A stretch of DNA of 64,000 nucleotides, from contig NC_092346.1 in assembly GCF_963676685.1 (NCBI RefSeq), positions 43,459,289 to 43,523,288 of the forward strand, written 5' to 3'. Of the stretch, positions 23,871 to 35,256 are shown in pieces (the first letter of the stretch is position 1; the number at the start of each line of letters is the position of its first letter). This DNA comes from Mytilus edulis. Taxonomy: Eukaryota; Mollusca; Bivalvia; Mytilida; Mytilidae. Position numbers and translations under genes: made by a program. Under the pieces are notes generated by a model. It did not search any database. It had not been told where the DNA came from and worked only from the letters and a program-made list of their open reading frames with translations.

Positions 23871-24216
23871 CAAATCTAGATATCATCTCCCATTTAGAAA
23901 AAAAAAACACATGAAAATATGAACCTAGAAAAATGTATTATGTGTTGCTCTCCTAGCTACAAAATGTATCCAAAATCAAAGATGTGGAACATATTCTATC
24001 ATAATCATTTGGTAACTAATGCAATTAATGTCTCTTCCATGCCCGTCTTGAACATAAAAACTAAATAATAAATAAACAACACTCCTAATGCTCAGATTGT
24101 TTGTCATCGTGCAACACAACTAATAACACCAAATAGGAAAAACATAGAACTCCTTTTGTCATAAGACACTGTCAAACATCCAACCATACTATCCTCACTC
24201 ATATGTGTCCACACTT

Positions 24217-25842
24217 GTAGATTAAGACAAAATAAAATTTTTAAAGGTTTTCAAATTAAACTAGATTATAAAACCCATACCTTAAAATTAAGCCAGCTTG
24301 CAGACGACACCACTTTATTTTAAATTCAAAACAAGAAGTGTCATTAACTTTGAATATTATAGAAATTTTTGGATCACTTTCAGGCCTAAAACTTAACCGA
24401 AATAAAACAGAAGGAATATGGCTCGGCAATTTGAAGTCCTGCAAAGATAAAGTTGAAAACATTAATTTTACACAAAAACCTATAAAAGTTTTGGGAATAT
24501 ACTTTGGACTTAATAAAAATGAGTGTAAAAAAATAAACTTGAAACGACAATACGAAAAATCTGAAAAAATAATTAAAGATTGGAATAAAAGAAATTTAAC
24601 TATGTTAGGTAAGATAACTCGTATTAAATCATTAATCTTACCGAATATTACTTATGCTGCATCTGTAAACGAAATTGATAACGAATACCTAGCAAAATTT
24701 TAAAAATTAATATATAGTTTTATATGGAATAATAAATCAGAAAAAGTTATAACGGATATAATAAGTAAAAATTACCATGCTGGCGGGCTTAAAATGATAA
24801 ACATAGATAAATATCTAGAAGCGATAAATATTGGTTGGGTAAAAAAACTCATCGATAACGAAGATCTATCACCCAATTGGAAAGCCCTACCAAAATTTTA
24901 TTTTGATAAATTTGGACAAGAATTCCTTATATTTAAAATGAATTTCAACAATATTAATTTGATCTATAAACTGAAAGAACTAATTCCACAATTATATTTA
25001 AGAATAATCATATCATGGATAAATTCAAAATCTGAAAAAGAATCAGATCATCTATCATATAAACAAATTAGGCAGCAGCTTATATGGGGCAATAAAAATA
25101 TCAAATTTAACGGTACATGTCTCATATTCAAAAACTGAATAAATAGTAAAATTCTGTTTTTATATGACATTATTGATAATAAAGGAAAATTTAATCAAAA
25201 CATGATCTTAAATAAACTTTCCTGTCATGCTAACTGGTTTTCGGAATATTCTAAATTAATGAAAGCATTACCAAAACAGTGGTTACAAGAGCTAACTAAA
25301 GAAGAATCAATAAAAACAAAAGTTGCTATTGACTCCGAATATAAATTTAAAGATAAAAAAAGGAAAAATGGTATCACTTAAAAACATTTCTTTTAAAGAC
25401 ATTTACATCTCCCTCTTAAATAGATATTATGAAAAACCATTCAAAAATTCAAGGATTTAAAAAATGGGACAACATATTTATCTTGGAAAACAACACGATT
25501 AAAAGACAACAAATGCTAAATTATATCTTTTATTATTTACAAGATAATAAATTCAAAATGTTAAGATGGAAATTTCTGCACTACATTTTACCAACCAAAC
25601 ACTTACTTTTCTCTTGGAAAATAACTAAAACTCCGCTATGTAATATTTGTGATGTCATCGAAGATTATGAGCACTACTTTTTAACATGCAAATTTCTGAA
25701 ATCCTTTTGGGATCAAATAAAACCATTACTTGATAAACTTAAAATAGAACATCATATCATATCAATTAGATCACTTTTGTACGGATACAAATTAAACCAT
25801 ACAAGTTATTACAGTATTAATGATTTTATAACAATTATTCTT
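24217..25842 (+). mobile_element. Decayed LINE (RT C-terminal part and zinc-knuckle tail)
   Basis: Reads RLRQNKIFKGFQIKLDYK, then QLADDTTLF (the YADD box at about 24291-24320, Tyr changed to Leu). A frameshift follows, then FGSLSGLKLNRNKTEGIWLG and GKITRIKSLILPNITYAAS. Separate open segments follow at 24794-25138 (HAGGLKMINIDKYLEAI upstream in frame) and 25429-25842. The last has LRWKFLHYILPT and C-x2-C-x8-H-x4-C spacing of the RVT-associated zinc finger. At least three frame breaks make it inactive. Reading style fits an L1/Tx1-like non-LTR element; the clade is inference. Confidence 0.85.
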
Positions 25843-26075
25843 AACACAACCAAAAGACAGTCTACAAAAACAACATAGAAAGCTGAAAACTGACCGACAC
25901 TAGCCCTATGAAACACCGGAGTGATCATGGGTGCTCTGGAAGGATACGCAGATCCTGCTCGACATGAGGCACCCATCGTGTTCAACTGTTTATTGCATTT
26001 ATTGAAAATTGTTGTAATCAAAGTGTGATTATGAATTAGGGATATGACAGTTGTTATCCGTTCGTTTGATGCCAA
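25843..26075 (-). repeat. Composite repeat right half (family A) plus family C fragment
   Basis: AACCAAAAGACAGTCTAC and CCGGAGTGATCATGGGTGCT continue the element interrupted at 18243. From about 26030, ATTAGGGATATGACAGTTGT is a family C fragment. Confidence 0.65.
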
Positions 26076-26111
26076 TCAGCCAACATTATTTACCGGATTT
26101 GTTATCACATA

Positions 26112-26350
26112 AGCAACACGACGGGTGCCACATGTGGAGCAGGATCTGCTTACCCTTCCGGAGCACATGAGAACACCCCTAGTTTTTTGTGGGTTTCGTG
26201 TTGCTTATTCTTTATTTTCTATGTTGTGTCATGGGTACTATTGTTTGTCTGTTTGTCGTTTTTCATTTGTAGCATGACGTTGTCAGGTTTTTTTTCGATT
26301 TATGTCCCTCTGGTATCTTTCGTCACTCTTTTACATTTCTCATGCAACAC
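26112..26350 (+). repeat. Dispersed repeat family A
   Basis: AGCAACACGACGGGTGCCAC, GGATCTGCTTACCCTTCCGG, GTGTTGCTTATTC and ACTATTGTTTGTCTGTTTG. It matches 41149-41385, partly 52322-52460, and inversely 14783-14945 and 59105-59290. Confidence 0.85.
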
Positions 26351-26469
26351 TTATACATTCTCAGTTTTTTTTTTATATATATTCAAATGAAAAAAAAAAA
26401 CGTAGAAAGTTGTCTACGTTTTCATAAATAGAAAGCTACCTACATTAAAGAAAGTTAGACTGTGGTACA

Positions 26470-26665
26470 AGTGAGAGGTTTAGCGCTATAAAACCAGGTT
26501 AAATCCAACATTTTCTACATTTGAAAGTGCTTGTACCAAGCCATGAATATGACAGTTGTTATCTATTTGTTTGATGTGTTTTGTCATTTGATTTTGCAAT
26601 GAATTATGATTACTTATAGCAAATCAGGGACTTTCCGTTTTGAATTTTCCTCGGAATTCAGTTTT
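26470..26665 (-). repeat. Dispersed repeat family C (inverse)
   Basis: AGTGAGAGGTTTAGCGCTAT, CCAGGTTAAATCCAACATTT and GTTTGATGTGTTTTGTC match 13985-14190. Confidence 0.75.
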
Positions 26666-26891
26666 TTTCTGATTTGACTTTTTAGAAATTGCTTGACCAA
26701 AAATACGCTACCAAAGTTCTGCGGGCAGCAAAGTGGTCTGGTTTCTAGAGAAAAAAGTAAAACCTATTTTAAGAAATTATACATTTCACAACACCTGACA
26801 GCTTGTTACATGCAGTATGCATTAATGTAATCATATAGACATTATGTTAAAGCTAGGTTTTAAAAAATAGAAAGTTAAAGACTTTACTTTG

Positions 26892-27051
26892 CAATCATTT
26901 AAATTAAACAATGTATAATTTATGAATATATTTTAAATGTCCTCATGAAACGCTACATAATTGTGAATCAGGAAGTTAAGTTAAATCGGAATTTCCCTTT
27001 TGTTTTTGAATTTCGAAAAGATGTGCACTTGGTTCTGTTCGATGGGAACAG
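26892..27051 (+). promoter_or_regulatory. Conserved upstream block and non-coding first exon, copy 2
   Basis: TCATTTAAAT, CAGGAAGTTAAGTTAAATC, then a perfect kappaB-type palindrome GGAATTTCCC at 26988-26997. The donor ACAG|GTAAGCTTC cuts after 27051. The intron to 27543 is 491 bp. Confidence 0.6.
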
Positions 27052-27542
27052 GTAAGCTTCTTGGAGTGAAGAAAAAAGAGTACATAAACATTACATTTTA
27101 TAATGAGTTCGTATTGAGTTTTGTAAAAATTCTACAAAATTAATGTTTGAGAGATATATACACAACAAAAACATATATACCATTCTCGTAAAGTTAAAGT
27201 ATGTTTCGTTTCTTAATGTATGTAATGATCAGTGTAAAACAATTCGCCGTTTCAGAATCTATTGCATCCTGTGTAATATTTTCAAAAATGTACACCAAAA
27301 CGTCGTGATTCATTAAAGATGTCATCAACAATGGAAATTCGACCAATAACGTTACGTTATTTTCATTTTGGGGTACGAACAATGAAATGACCCATGGCTC
27401 TTTAGAATCTGAAAAAGCCTATTACAAAATTCTTTTTTACATAAATCATGATGAGAATACATAACGATTCTTGAAAAGTACAACTAGACTTCCTGTTTGG
27501 GCTTCATTAAAAATAGATTTTATGTTCATTGATCTTTTATAG

Positions 27543-28168
27543 GGTGTTAGTATTTTAAAGTTGGATGTGAAATGATATAAAAAGAATAGTATGATGGAAT
27601 AATAATTCAAATATGGATCTATCGTTAGTGCCAGCAATTTGTATAGCCATTTTGACTTTGATTGTTATTGTCGCGCTGGTGCTGCTTTGTTTGTTCACAC
27701 AACACAAATATTCAGTAATTTTTATCAGCATTATTTTAGTTGACTATGCATTTGAATTACTCCGTGTTTTATATTTTGTGAAAATTTACGGGAAAATAAC
27801 AAATTTTTCCTTGTATTTTCTTCCTGTAAAAAGCATGCCTACAATTTCGATGATTTGTTCTGTATTACTCGGCACAATAGTTTTGACCACTTTCCCATTT
27901 AAACAATCTTCTTTAACAGCCGCTTGTTTGATATATGGTTTATTATCGATGTCATTAATCACAGTTTGGAACAATTTTTTGGGAACATCCTTGATAATGG
28001 AAAAATATTCCTACTATGACTTCGATGACTCACGACTAAACACAGCTTTATACTGTTACGAAAAATTGGATCCATGGACAAGTGGTTACTTTCTGGAATA
28101 TTTGCTTTTAAGTATTCCTTCCTTAGCATTACTGTACGACAAACTATACAAAACGTCATCCTTTTCTG
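27543..28168 (+). CDS. Copy 2, first coding exon
   Basis: The acceptor TTTTATAG ends at 27542. A 70-nt leader precedes the ATG at 27613. The donor GTAAGT follows TTTTCTG. Confidence 0.8.
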
Positions 28169-29060
28169 GTAAGTAATCATTTGTACGAACTTAATTGTAC
28201 ATGACCTCTAGGACAAAACTTATGTTGCAATAAAAGGTCGAAGTTGTGTTTGCAGTTTGTTAGCTCTAAGGAAATAGGCAAAATAAGGAAGAAAAAGGTA
28301 CTACCTTAAATTATTTAGTATAATAAACGTATAAACATGGAATAATACAATTTCAATCTACTTCTATCGTAAAGCTCTACATTGCCATGCTTGTGAAATT
28401 ATTTGACGACAATACTTCCCGACTTATTTTTAGATATTGATGAGCTACTAATATGTTGTTTTATGCAAATATATCTTTTAAATGAATTGGTGAGTAGGAG
28501 AATTGGAGCCATAACCAATCAACTTATTAACTTTTAAAATGACGATATTTACTTATCTACCTCTTTCTTTAACTTGTCAATAAAAGATTAAGAATCGGCT
28601 ACTGGACGTTAAAAAACAACACTAAGATAATTTGTTTAACCGTAGTAATATATGAAAGCCAAAAATCGTAAAATTATCGTGAAAGTGGTACTCGGATTTT
28701 TATTTTAAAGAATAAAAAAGCTTTTATCTCAGTTTGATAGCAAAATTATATACTATTTTATGTATCTATAAGCATAGTCTATTTAATATCTTGTTTTCTA
28801 TTTCAGAATTTTGGTATCCGCCTTTTAAGGAAACATGTCCTATCTGTCGTTTCAACATTGTATTTTGCAATCATACATTGGTGCTGGCCCTCCTTATGTT
28901 TTGGTGCGTCAGACCGACTTTTTTCTTTTTTGTTGCATTTGGATCCTCTTTTCGTGCGTCTATTTATATTGACTTAATTATCATGATATCATCAATGTCA
29001 TGTTTTATTCTAGTTTTGGTAAACATTCTCTGGTTTTACACTGATTCCTTAAATATATGA
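27613..29060 (+). CDS. Unrecognised seven-helix membrane protein, copy 2 (short loop)
   Basis: Exons 27613-28168 and 28807-29060 join in phase to 269 residues. Helix 1, helix 2 (DYAFELLRVLYFVK), the helix-3 Cys (ICSVLLGT) and WCVRPTF are kept. The outer loop between helices 4 and 5 has lost about 20 residues and three of four Cys, leaving only the one in LYCYE. The tail after helix 7 is nearly absent, ending TDSLNI. The motif before helix 6 reads ETCPIC. A polyadenylation signal AATAAA lies at 29078-29083. It is intact as an open gene but the most divergent member. Confidence 0.83.
28807..29060 (+). CDS. Copy 2, last coding exon
   Basis: Starts after CTATTTCAG with FWYPPFKETCPICRFNI. It ends at TGA 29058-29060. 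Confidence 0.82.
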
Positions 29061-29089
29061 TACAATGTACAATTTACAATAAATAAGTA

Positions 29090-30175
29090 CAAAAAATGGC
29101 AACTTCCGGTTTACAAAAGGTCATTTCAAGTATATATCTTCAAGGTCATATGACTTGCAACTTAGTCCCATAGGTTTATAATGCATAAATTAAAAGTTAA
29201 AGCAAATGTCAAAATCTAAAACGTCAAATCAAGCTTTGACCTTGACCCCAATTTGAAGGTCAAGACTAGGCCTCTGCTATATATTGTTATTGAGGTATAT
29301 TACCACATGACTAATATTAGATATAAAAGGCGGAAAACTCCCAATGAATTTCTACATACCCTTGAACACATTTTTGTAGATATCTTATAAGATTTCTGAA
29401 TATAAGTGATAACAAGCCAAAGTAAAAATTTGAACATGACTTTGACCTTTGACCTTAACCTTATTTTCATTTTTTTTGGACCAAGGACCTCAAATCAAAA
29501 GAACCTATGCCTCTGTTACTTGTGGTTTTCCAGTTACAAATACATTTCACTTATATCAAATACAAAAGGGGAAATAACTCTCATATGAAATCTCTATACG
29601 GCTTCGGTCAAAACTAAACGAAACATTCTTAGGTGATAACGGGCAATTTGGAAAAATAAATGTGTCGGTTTCTTATACGATTGCAAAGTTTTAGAAATAA
29701 CAAAAAGAAGTGTTCGGGGAGATAACTCTTACATGCAAAAGTATTCGGTTATACAATGTTAGCTACAAAAGCGTACAAACTGTACGATATCATATTTCCA
29801 AATATCTAAGCGACATCTTGCAAAACAATAAAACAGTGAAGGAAAAAAAATTGACCGAAGAAAAAAATTAGTAATCAGAAGAAAAGCAATAGGTCTTTCC
29901 ACGGAAAACTGGAACAACTTATAAAAGATTACACAATTCACCATTTTCCAGAATAAGAATTAGACTTTCAAAGCGGTTGTGTTTGCACTGGTGACAAAGC
30001 AGCCAATAATGTCGTCAATACTAAACGTATTTCCTTAAGAATGAATTTTTTAATTCATCTACATTCAAGTCATATAGTAAACAAACATGTCATAACTATA
30101 TCACAGCTTAAGGCCTCATTAGAAGGTCCCTTAATTGTATTGGTTACATGAACTACACAAAAAGTAGTAAAATAT
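29090..30175. other. Probable repeat-derived intergenic DNA
   Basis: The wording (GGGGAGATAACTCTTACATG, CTTTGACCTTTGACCTTAAC) recalls common bivalve repeats, but no second copy is in this window. No gene was seen. Confidence 0.35.
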
Positions 30176-30180
30176 TATTA

Positions 30181-30320
30181 GTAACATAGTGTGCTAGTGA
30201 CCTAATACGGTATATATGGGGTGAGTAAATTCCATATGGGATGAGAGCGAAGCCCGAATCCCCATATGGAATTTACTGATCCCTTATATACCGTATTACG
30301 TCACTAGCACACTATGTAAC
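30181..30320. repeat. Long perfect-type inverted repeat (hairpin), about 60-bp arms
   Basis: Arm 30181-30240 (GTAACATAGTGTGCTAGTGA...) pairs with 30260-30320 (...TCACTAGCACACTATGTAAC) with few mismatches around a 19-bp loop. Nearby, TTATCTTACC at about 30327 is mirrored by GGTAAGATAA at about 30767. Confidence 0.85.
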
Positions 30321-30576
30321 GAAATTATCTTACCGACTATTTTAACGTGTAAAATTTAGACTAGTGACCTATCAAAATGAGCAAGTCTTTAATACAGTTA
30401 GTATTAACATGATTTAGAAACTTCTTCCTTTGATCCTACAAAAACAGATGCCAACAATGACAACTTGTTAAATTTAAAGGTGTTTTATGAATTTATTTCA
30501 CTTTTATCATCACTTTCTTCGTCTGTCGAAACCTTTAAGATTTTTTCTCAGTACTATTTCGTTTTTCTAAAGGAAC

Positions 30577-30700
30577 GTAACACTACTACTGACCGTGAAT
30601 GAAATAAGCCCCGCCTCCTTATTACCTTATATGGAATATAAGGGGATGTAACTCCACTACTAGCCGTGTATGAAATAAGCCCCGTCTCCCAACTAACCTA
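30577..30700 (+). repeat. Two-unit direct repeat
   Basis: CTACTACTGACCGTGAATGA with AAATAAGCCCCGCCTCC recurs 72 bp later as CCACTACTAGCCGTGTATGA with AAATAAGCCCCGTCTCC. Confidence 0.6.
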
Positions 30701-30822
30701 ATATTAGATAAACACTGTTTCCACGAGGACGCTTTTTAACCAATCATATTCCTAGAAATGTATAGGAGGTAAGATAATGTTTTATCTCGGCCTTTAGTAA
30801 ATGTTCTACAACTAATATTTCA

Positions 30823-31071
30823 GTGCTTTTAGCTACTTCCTTAACAACTATCAAAGAACAACTATCATACACTTTTGTAATGAAATATATGAAAATAGTG
30901 GAGTTATGGAGTGTAAAAAATGTTTTGACTGTAGTAGATAAATTACGTGCGTATGCTGGTCCTTTTTATTCTTATGACTTTTCAACTCTCTACCCTACAC
31001 CTCAACACAAACGAAAGTTTTCCTATCTAATTCAATGGCCGTTTGGTAAATCTAAATGCAAATATATTTAG
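30823..31071 (+). mobile_element. Reverse transcriptase remnant, probably Penelope-like
   Basis: The open frame contains LTTIKEQL, ELWSVKNVLTVVDKLRAY and YSYDFSTLYPTPQH. The string S-x-YDFSTLYTxLPH is one I associate with Penelope-like element reverse transcriptases, with upstream FWSIKNS. Here it is shortened and lacks the start and end of the domain. The frame is only 82 codons. The family call is from memory. Confidence 0.5.
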
Positions 31072-31089
31072 TGCTGCAACTCATTTAAA

Positions 31090-31470
31090 TAACATTGAGA
31101 AAGGAAATGGGGAATGTGTTAAAGCGACAACAACCCAACCATAGAGCAGACAACAGCCGAAGGCCATGTATACTAGTACAGTGATAACGGACGTCATACT
31201 AAACTCCGAATTATACACAAGAAACTAAAATCAAAAATCATACAAGACTAACAAAGGCCAGATGCTCCTGACTTGGGACAGGGGCAAAATTGCAGCGGGG
31301 TTAAAAGTGTTTATGAGATCTCAACCCTCCCCCTATACATCTAGCCAATGTAGAAAAGTAAACGCATAACAATACGCACATTAAAATTCAGTTCAAAAGA
31401 AGTCCGAGTCCGATGTCAGAAGATGTAACAAAAGAAAATAAATAAAATGACAATAATACACAAATAACAA
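31090..31470 (+). repeat. Dispersed repeat
   Basis: GGGGAATGTGTTAAAGCGAC, CCATAGAGCAGACAACAGCC, TGCTCCTGACTTGGGACAGG. The inverse of its left end is at 34776-34843 (CTGATCTATGGTCGTGTTG), and a relative is at 19741. Confidence 0.65.
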
Positions 31471-31675
31471 CAGACTACTAGCAGTTAACTGAAATGCCAG
31501 CTCCAAGTCTTCTCTAATGGGAAAGGTAAATATGCTAGATATGCTAGATATGATGTTCGATGGCCGTGCTGGCAAAAAAAACAAAGATGGCTGAGCTAGC
31601 TAGAAATTTAAACATAGAGGTATTATATAACTGTCAAGCAAATTTTACTATTTTTCCATTGTTGCCTTTTATCCA

Positions 31676-33165
31676 GAAAAGATAAAGAGAAACTATAAGT
31701 TGCAAAAATGATTAAGATCTACGAATAAGTATGCATTGCTGAAATTGTCAGTTGGCTCGTTATAAAAGTGATAGAAATCTTACGACAATTTCTACTATTT
31801 CTTTTTGCATTTTAAGGTTAAATATTAAAATAACAAAACAATTTCAACACAGAAAGGTAGAAATTTTAAGACGCAAAAATGATCAACAAGACAAGATCTA
31901 CATTGACGACCATATTGCAAAAGTTTCCACTACTCTTTATTTTATTGCTTACACGTTAATGACCATTTACACTTTTTTTAAATTTTGAATTAGAATAGAT
32001 AACTGTAAACTTGAAATAACGAAAATGATCGGCCTAGCAAGTCTGCAAGCAAGTAAAATTTTGCTAATAGTTAGAGACTGCCACCCTTCAAAGAAGGGAT
32101 TGCCCTTAAAAGAGCATTTTTTGTTTTACCATCTTTTGTGTTTTGATCAAAAACTAAAGGAGAAACTAAACAGACAAAATAATCAGCAATACAATATCAA
32201 CATCAACAAATTTTGTCATGAATTCTATCTGTTTTTTTTTTGGAATATTTGAGACAGTCCATTGTTGATTGTGTACATAGACCTATGTGACGACACATGC
32301 TCTTCAGAGCCTGTAGTTTGTTGGCGTCTTTGAGATGAATGTTTGTTTGATTTTTTTTTTTGTCAGTTGTCTTGAATTTCTGTGATGTCCCCTAACAGTT
32401 TTGGCTGTTTGGGTTGCTCACCTAATTTTATCAATATAACGAAGCTATTAACAACTGCCATTTAAATGGGAGGTAATGCTAGCTATAAATCCACCATTGT
32501 CTTTGGAGAATGTATGTTCCAAGTCAGGATTATGGAAATAGTTTTTCATTTGTACCGTTGGTTGATAGCATTTGATTGTGTCATTTGTTATGGCCTCATC
32601 ATCTCTTGCTCCCCTGGCCAATAGGCTAATTGATCTTTTCTCATCACTTGGCAAACATCATCCGTCGGTGTCGTCCATCGTTGTCCATTGATACAAATAT
32701 TCTATCCTATGATACTACATGGCTAAATTTAACCGATCAACATTGATGTATCTTGTTTTAAATATGTGTCTGGTGACCCCGCCTGTCAACCATGATGGCC
32801 GACATGACTTAGCATAAAACATTGGGGACTATACTTTGTCCGTCTATGTCAAAACTTTGTTATACGACTCATTGACCTTAATTGACAAATTTATCATATA
32901 ATATTGTTTTTGCCAATATCTCGAAAATTTTATAGAAGGAGATAACCTTTAGAATGCAACAACGATTAGCAAGAAAAGATCTACATATAAGTAATCATGA
33001 TCAAAATTTTCAGATGACTCCTTATTACAGTTATAGCCCTTTGAAGACGACTTTTACCATCTTCACGACATTGACTTATATCTTTATATTGTCATTAGAT
33101 GTATCGAATCTTCAAAAATCAAAAATAATCAGCAAAACCAGATCTACAAATATGACAACATGATA
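31676..33165 (+). repeat. Diverged repeated motif region (AGATCTAC core)
   Basis: AAAATGATTAAGATCTAC (31707), AAAATGATC..AAGATCTAC (31876), AACGATTAGC..AGATCTAC (32963) and AATAATCAGC..AGATCTAC (33124) suggest several old units of one repeat. No coding sequence was recognised. Confidence 0.45.
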
Positions 33166-33169
33166 TACA

Positions 33170-34490
33170 TATTAATTCGATTCCTTGAAGTTGTCTTTAA
33201 GTTAATATATTTTCAAAATTGTTTAATTCGTTGCCTATTATCTTGAAAAATGTAATAGATAGAAATTTGCCAGTCAAGGTCGTTAAAAGCTTCCATTTTG
33301 TTGTGTTTTTTTTTATATCAGGATCATTTACAAATATGTGAATATGATTGACATTGTCAGTTAACTCGTTGTTATAAATGAATATGCGTAATACAGGTTA
33401 TTCTCTTTTAGTGATGACTTTTTACTATAAAGAATCAAAGTTTCAGGTAATCTACATAGGTTCTTTCGAGTATAGTTTGAAGTTTGCTTTTAGCTCAGTA
33501 TTTTTTATCGGAGTTCGATATTTTTATTTACTTTTGATGTAATACTTTTTGTCAGTTAGTTGAAAGCAGTACACGAAAATAAAACTTTTAAATTAGTGCG
33601 TCCGAAGAGCCTTTCTAAACTCTCCTTTACCAAAAACGCCCAATATCAAACATAATCAAGGATGTACTGAAAAGTAGAAACTTTACGCGAGGGAAAGAAA
33701 TGATACTGATTTAATTTTTCAAAAGCAAAAATAAAAAAAACATATAGCGTCATTTCAGCGCCGATATCATATGACACTTTGGCGCCTGAATATTAAATTA
33801 CCTGGTTGTTTGAAAATTTAACAACCACACAAAGCGAGAGCAGTTACATAAGCAAATGCGAAAGACAACAAAAGGACATGTAATCTTATTAGTCGAAAAC
33901 AAGCTTTAAAAAAACGAACAACGACGAAATGACAAAAAAAGAATACACAAACATAACGGTCTGATCGATACGTACCCCGGGATTGAATTTAGGTGCTTCA
34001 GAAGTGTAAACATATCCTGGTCTAATTGTGGCGTTCAAGGTGGCAGTATAGTACTTATTTTCGGGGACTTAAGTTGCTTTTGTGTGTACCCTTCTTCTGT
34101 TAATGATATCTGAACACTGCGATTGGACAATAAAAATAAAAATAAATGCAGAACCCACTGAATATATTTTCCCAAAGCTGAGGAATTAATTGGATGAAAT
34201 AATTTTACGAACAGATGATTTTTTTTTCTCAACTTTTTTTAATTTGAATTAACTGCATGAGAAAAGACCTTAAAGCCCTAGTAGCCTCAGTTTTATAACA
34301 GTAGCAGAGAAAGTAAACAGTCATCCTACATCTGAATATTCTCTTGAAAGTACTTCACTTAACTGTGTATGAATGTTCTTGTTTAGTGTTGTTAAAATTC
34401 TAAAAAAAAAAGGCGAATATCATCACTATTGGCCAATAATTGGAACAATATTCGTCGTATAGGTTTAAACTACTAGAAAGTAAAGGATTT
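33170..34490. other. No gene recognised
   Basis: AT-rich intergenic DNA between the repeat region and the upstream block of copy 3. It holds only short frames without resemblance. Confidence 0.5.
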
Positions 34491-34497
34491 CAGTTTG

Positions 34498-34640
34498 CAA
34501 TCATTTAAATCGAATGGTGATTTATATAGATAAGATGACCTCAACAAATCTTCAGTAAATGTTAAACAGGAAGTTAAGTGAAATCGAAATTTTGCCTTTG
34601 TACGAAAAGGTGTGCACTTGGTCCTGTTCAATGGAATCAG
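34498..34640 (+). promoter_or_regulatory. Conserved upstream block and non-coding first exon, copy 3
   Basis: CAATCATTTAAATCGAATGG and CAGGAAGTTAAG are kept. The kappaB-like position is degraded here (GAAATTTTGCC). The exon ends at 34640 before GTAAGCTTC, then a 616-bp intron follows. Confidence 0.55.
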
Positions 34641-34775
34641 GTAAGCTTCTGTGAATTAGTTCAAGAAAGTACATAACATAACATGCGATAAAGAGCCCGT
34701 ATTTGGTTTTGTAAAATTTCTGTACATTAAATGTAAGCAGTTTTCTTGTGAAATATATACCCATTAGTGGCCTTC

Positions 34776-34843
34776 AGTTGTTGTCTGATCTATGGTCGTG
34801 TTGTTTTCTCTATGACATATTCCCCATTTCCATTTCAATTTTA
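34776..34843 (-). repeat. Dispersed repeat fragment
   Basis: GGCCTTCAGTTGTTGTCTG and ATTCCCCATTTCC are the inverse of 31107-31165. It is inserted in intron 1 of copy 3. Confidence 0.6.
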
Positions 34844-34885
34844 TTTTTACACAAAATATATGAAAGAGTAAAATAACAAGACTGA

Positions 34886-35025
34886 AAACCATCAAGGAAA
34901 ATTCAAAACAGAAAGTTACTTAACAAAAAGTAGTATCAAAAGCTCAAAATCATTAAACGAATGCAAAATAATTGTCCTATTTCTGACTTGGTACAGGCAT
35001 TTCATTCTATAGAAAAAATTGGGGA
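34886..35025 (+). repeat. Dispersed repeat family C
   Basis: AAGGAAAATTCAAAACAGAA, TCAAAAGCTCAAAATCATTA and ACTTGGTACAGGCATTTC. It is in intron 1 of copy 3. Confidence 0.7.
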
Positions 35026-35256
35026 TTTTACCTAGACCATTTTCGTAAAATACAAATACGTAATATTACTAAATATATGTAAAACAAATAATAATTTCGA
35101 TTACTAGTATACGATAATCATCACGAAAAAGGCTACAACACTTAATTAAATTAAAACTATATGACAAACAACACATACCGATTTTTAAAAAGTACAATTA
35201 CACTTCCTGTTTGGGCTTCAATACAAATTAAATCGATTCCCATTGATCTTTTACAG

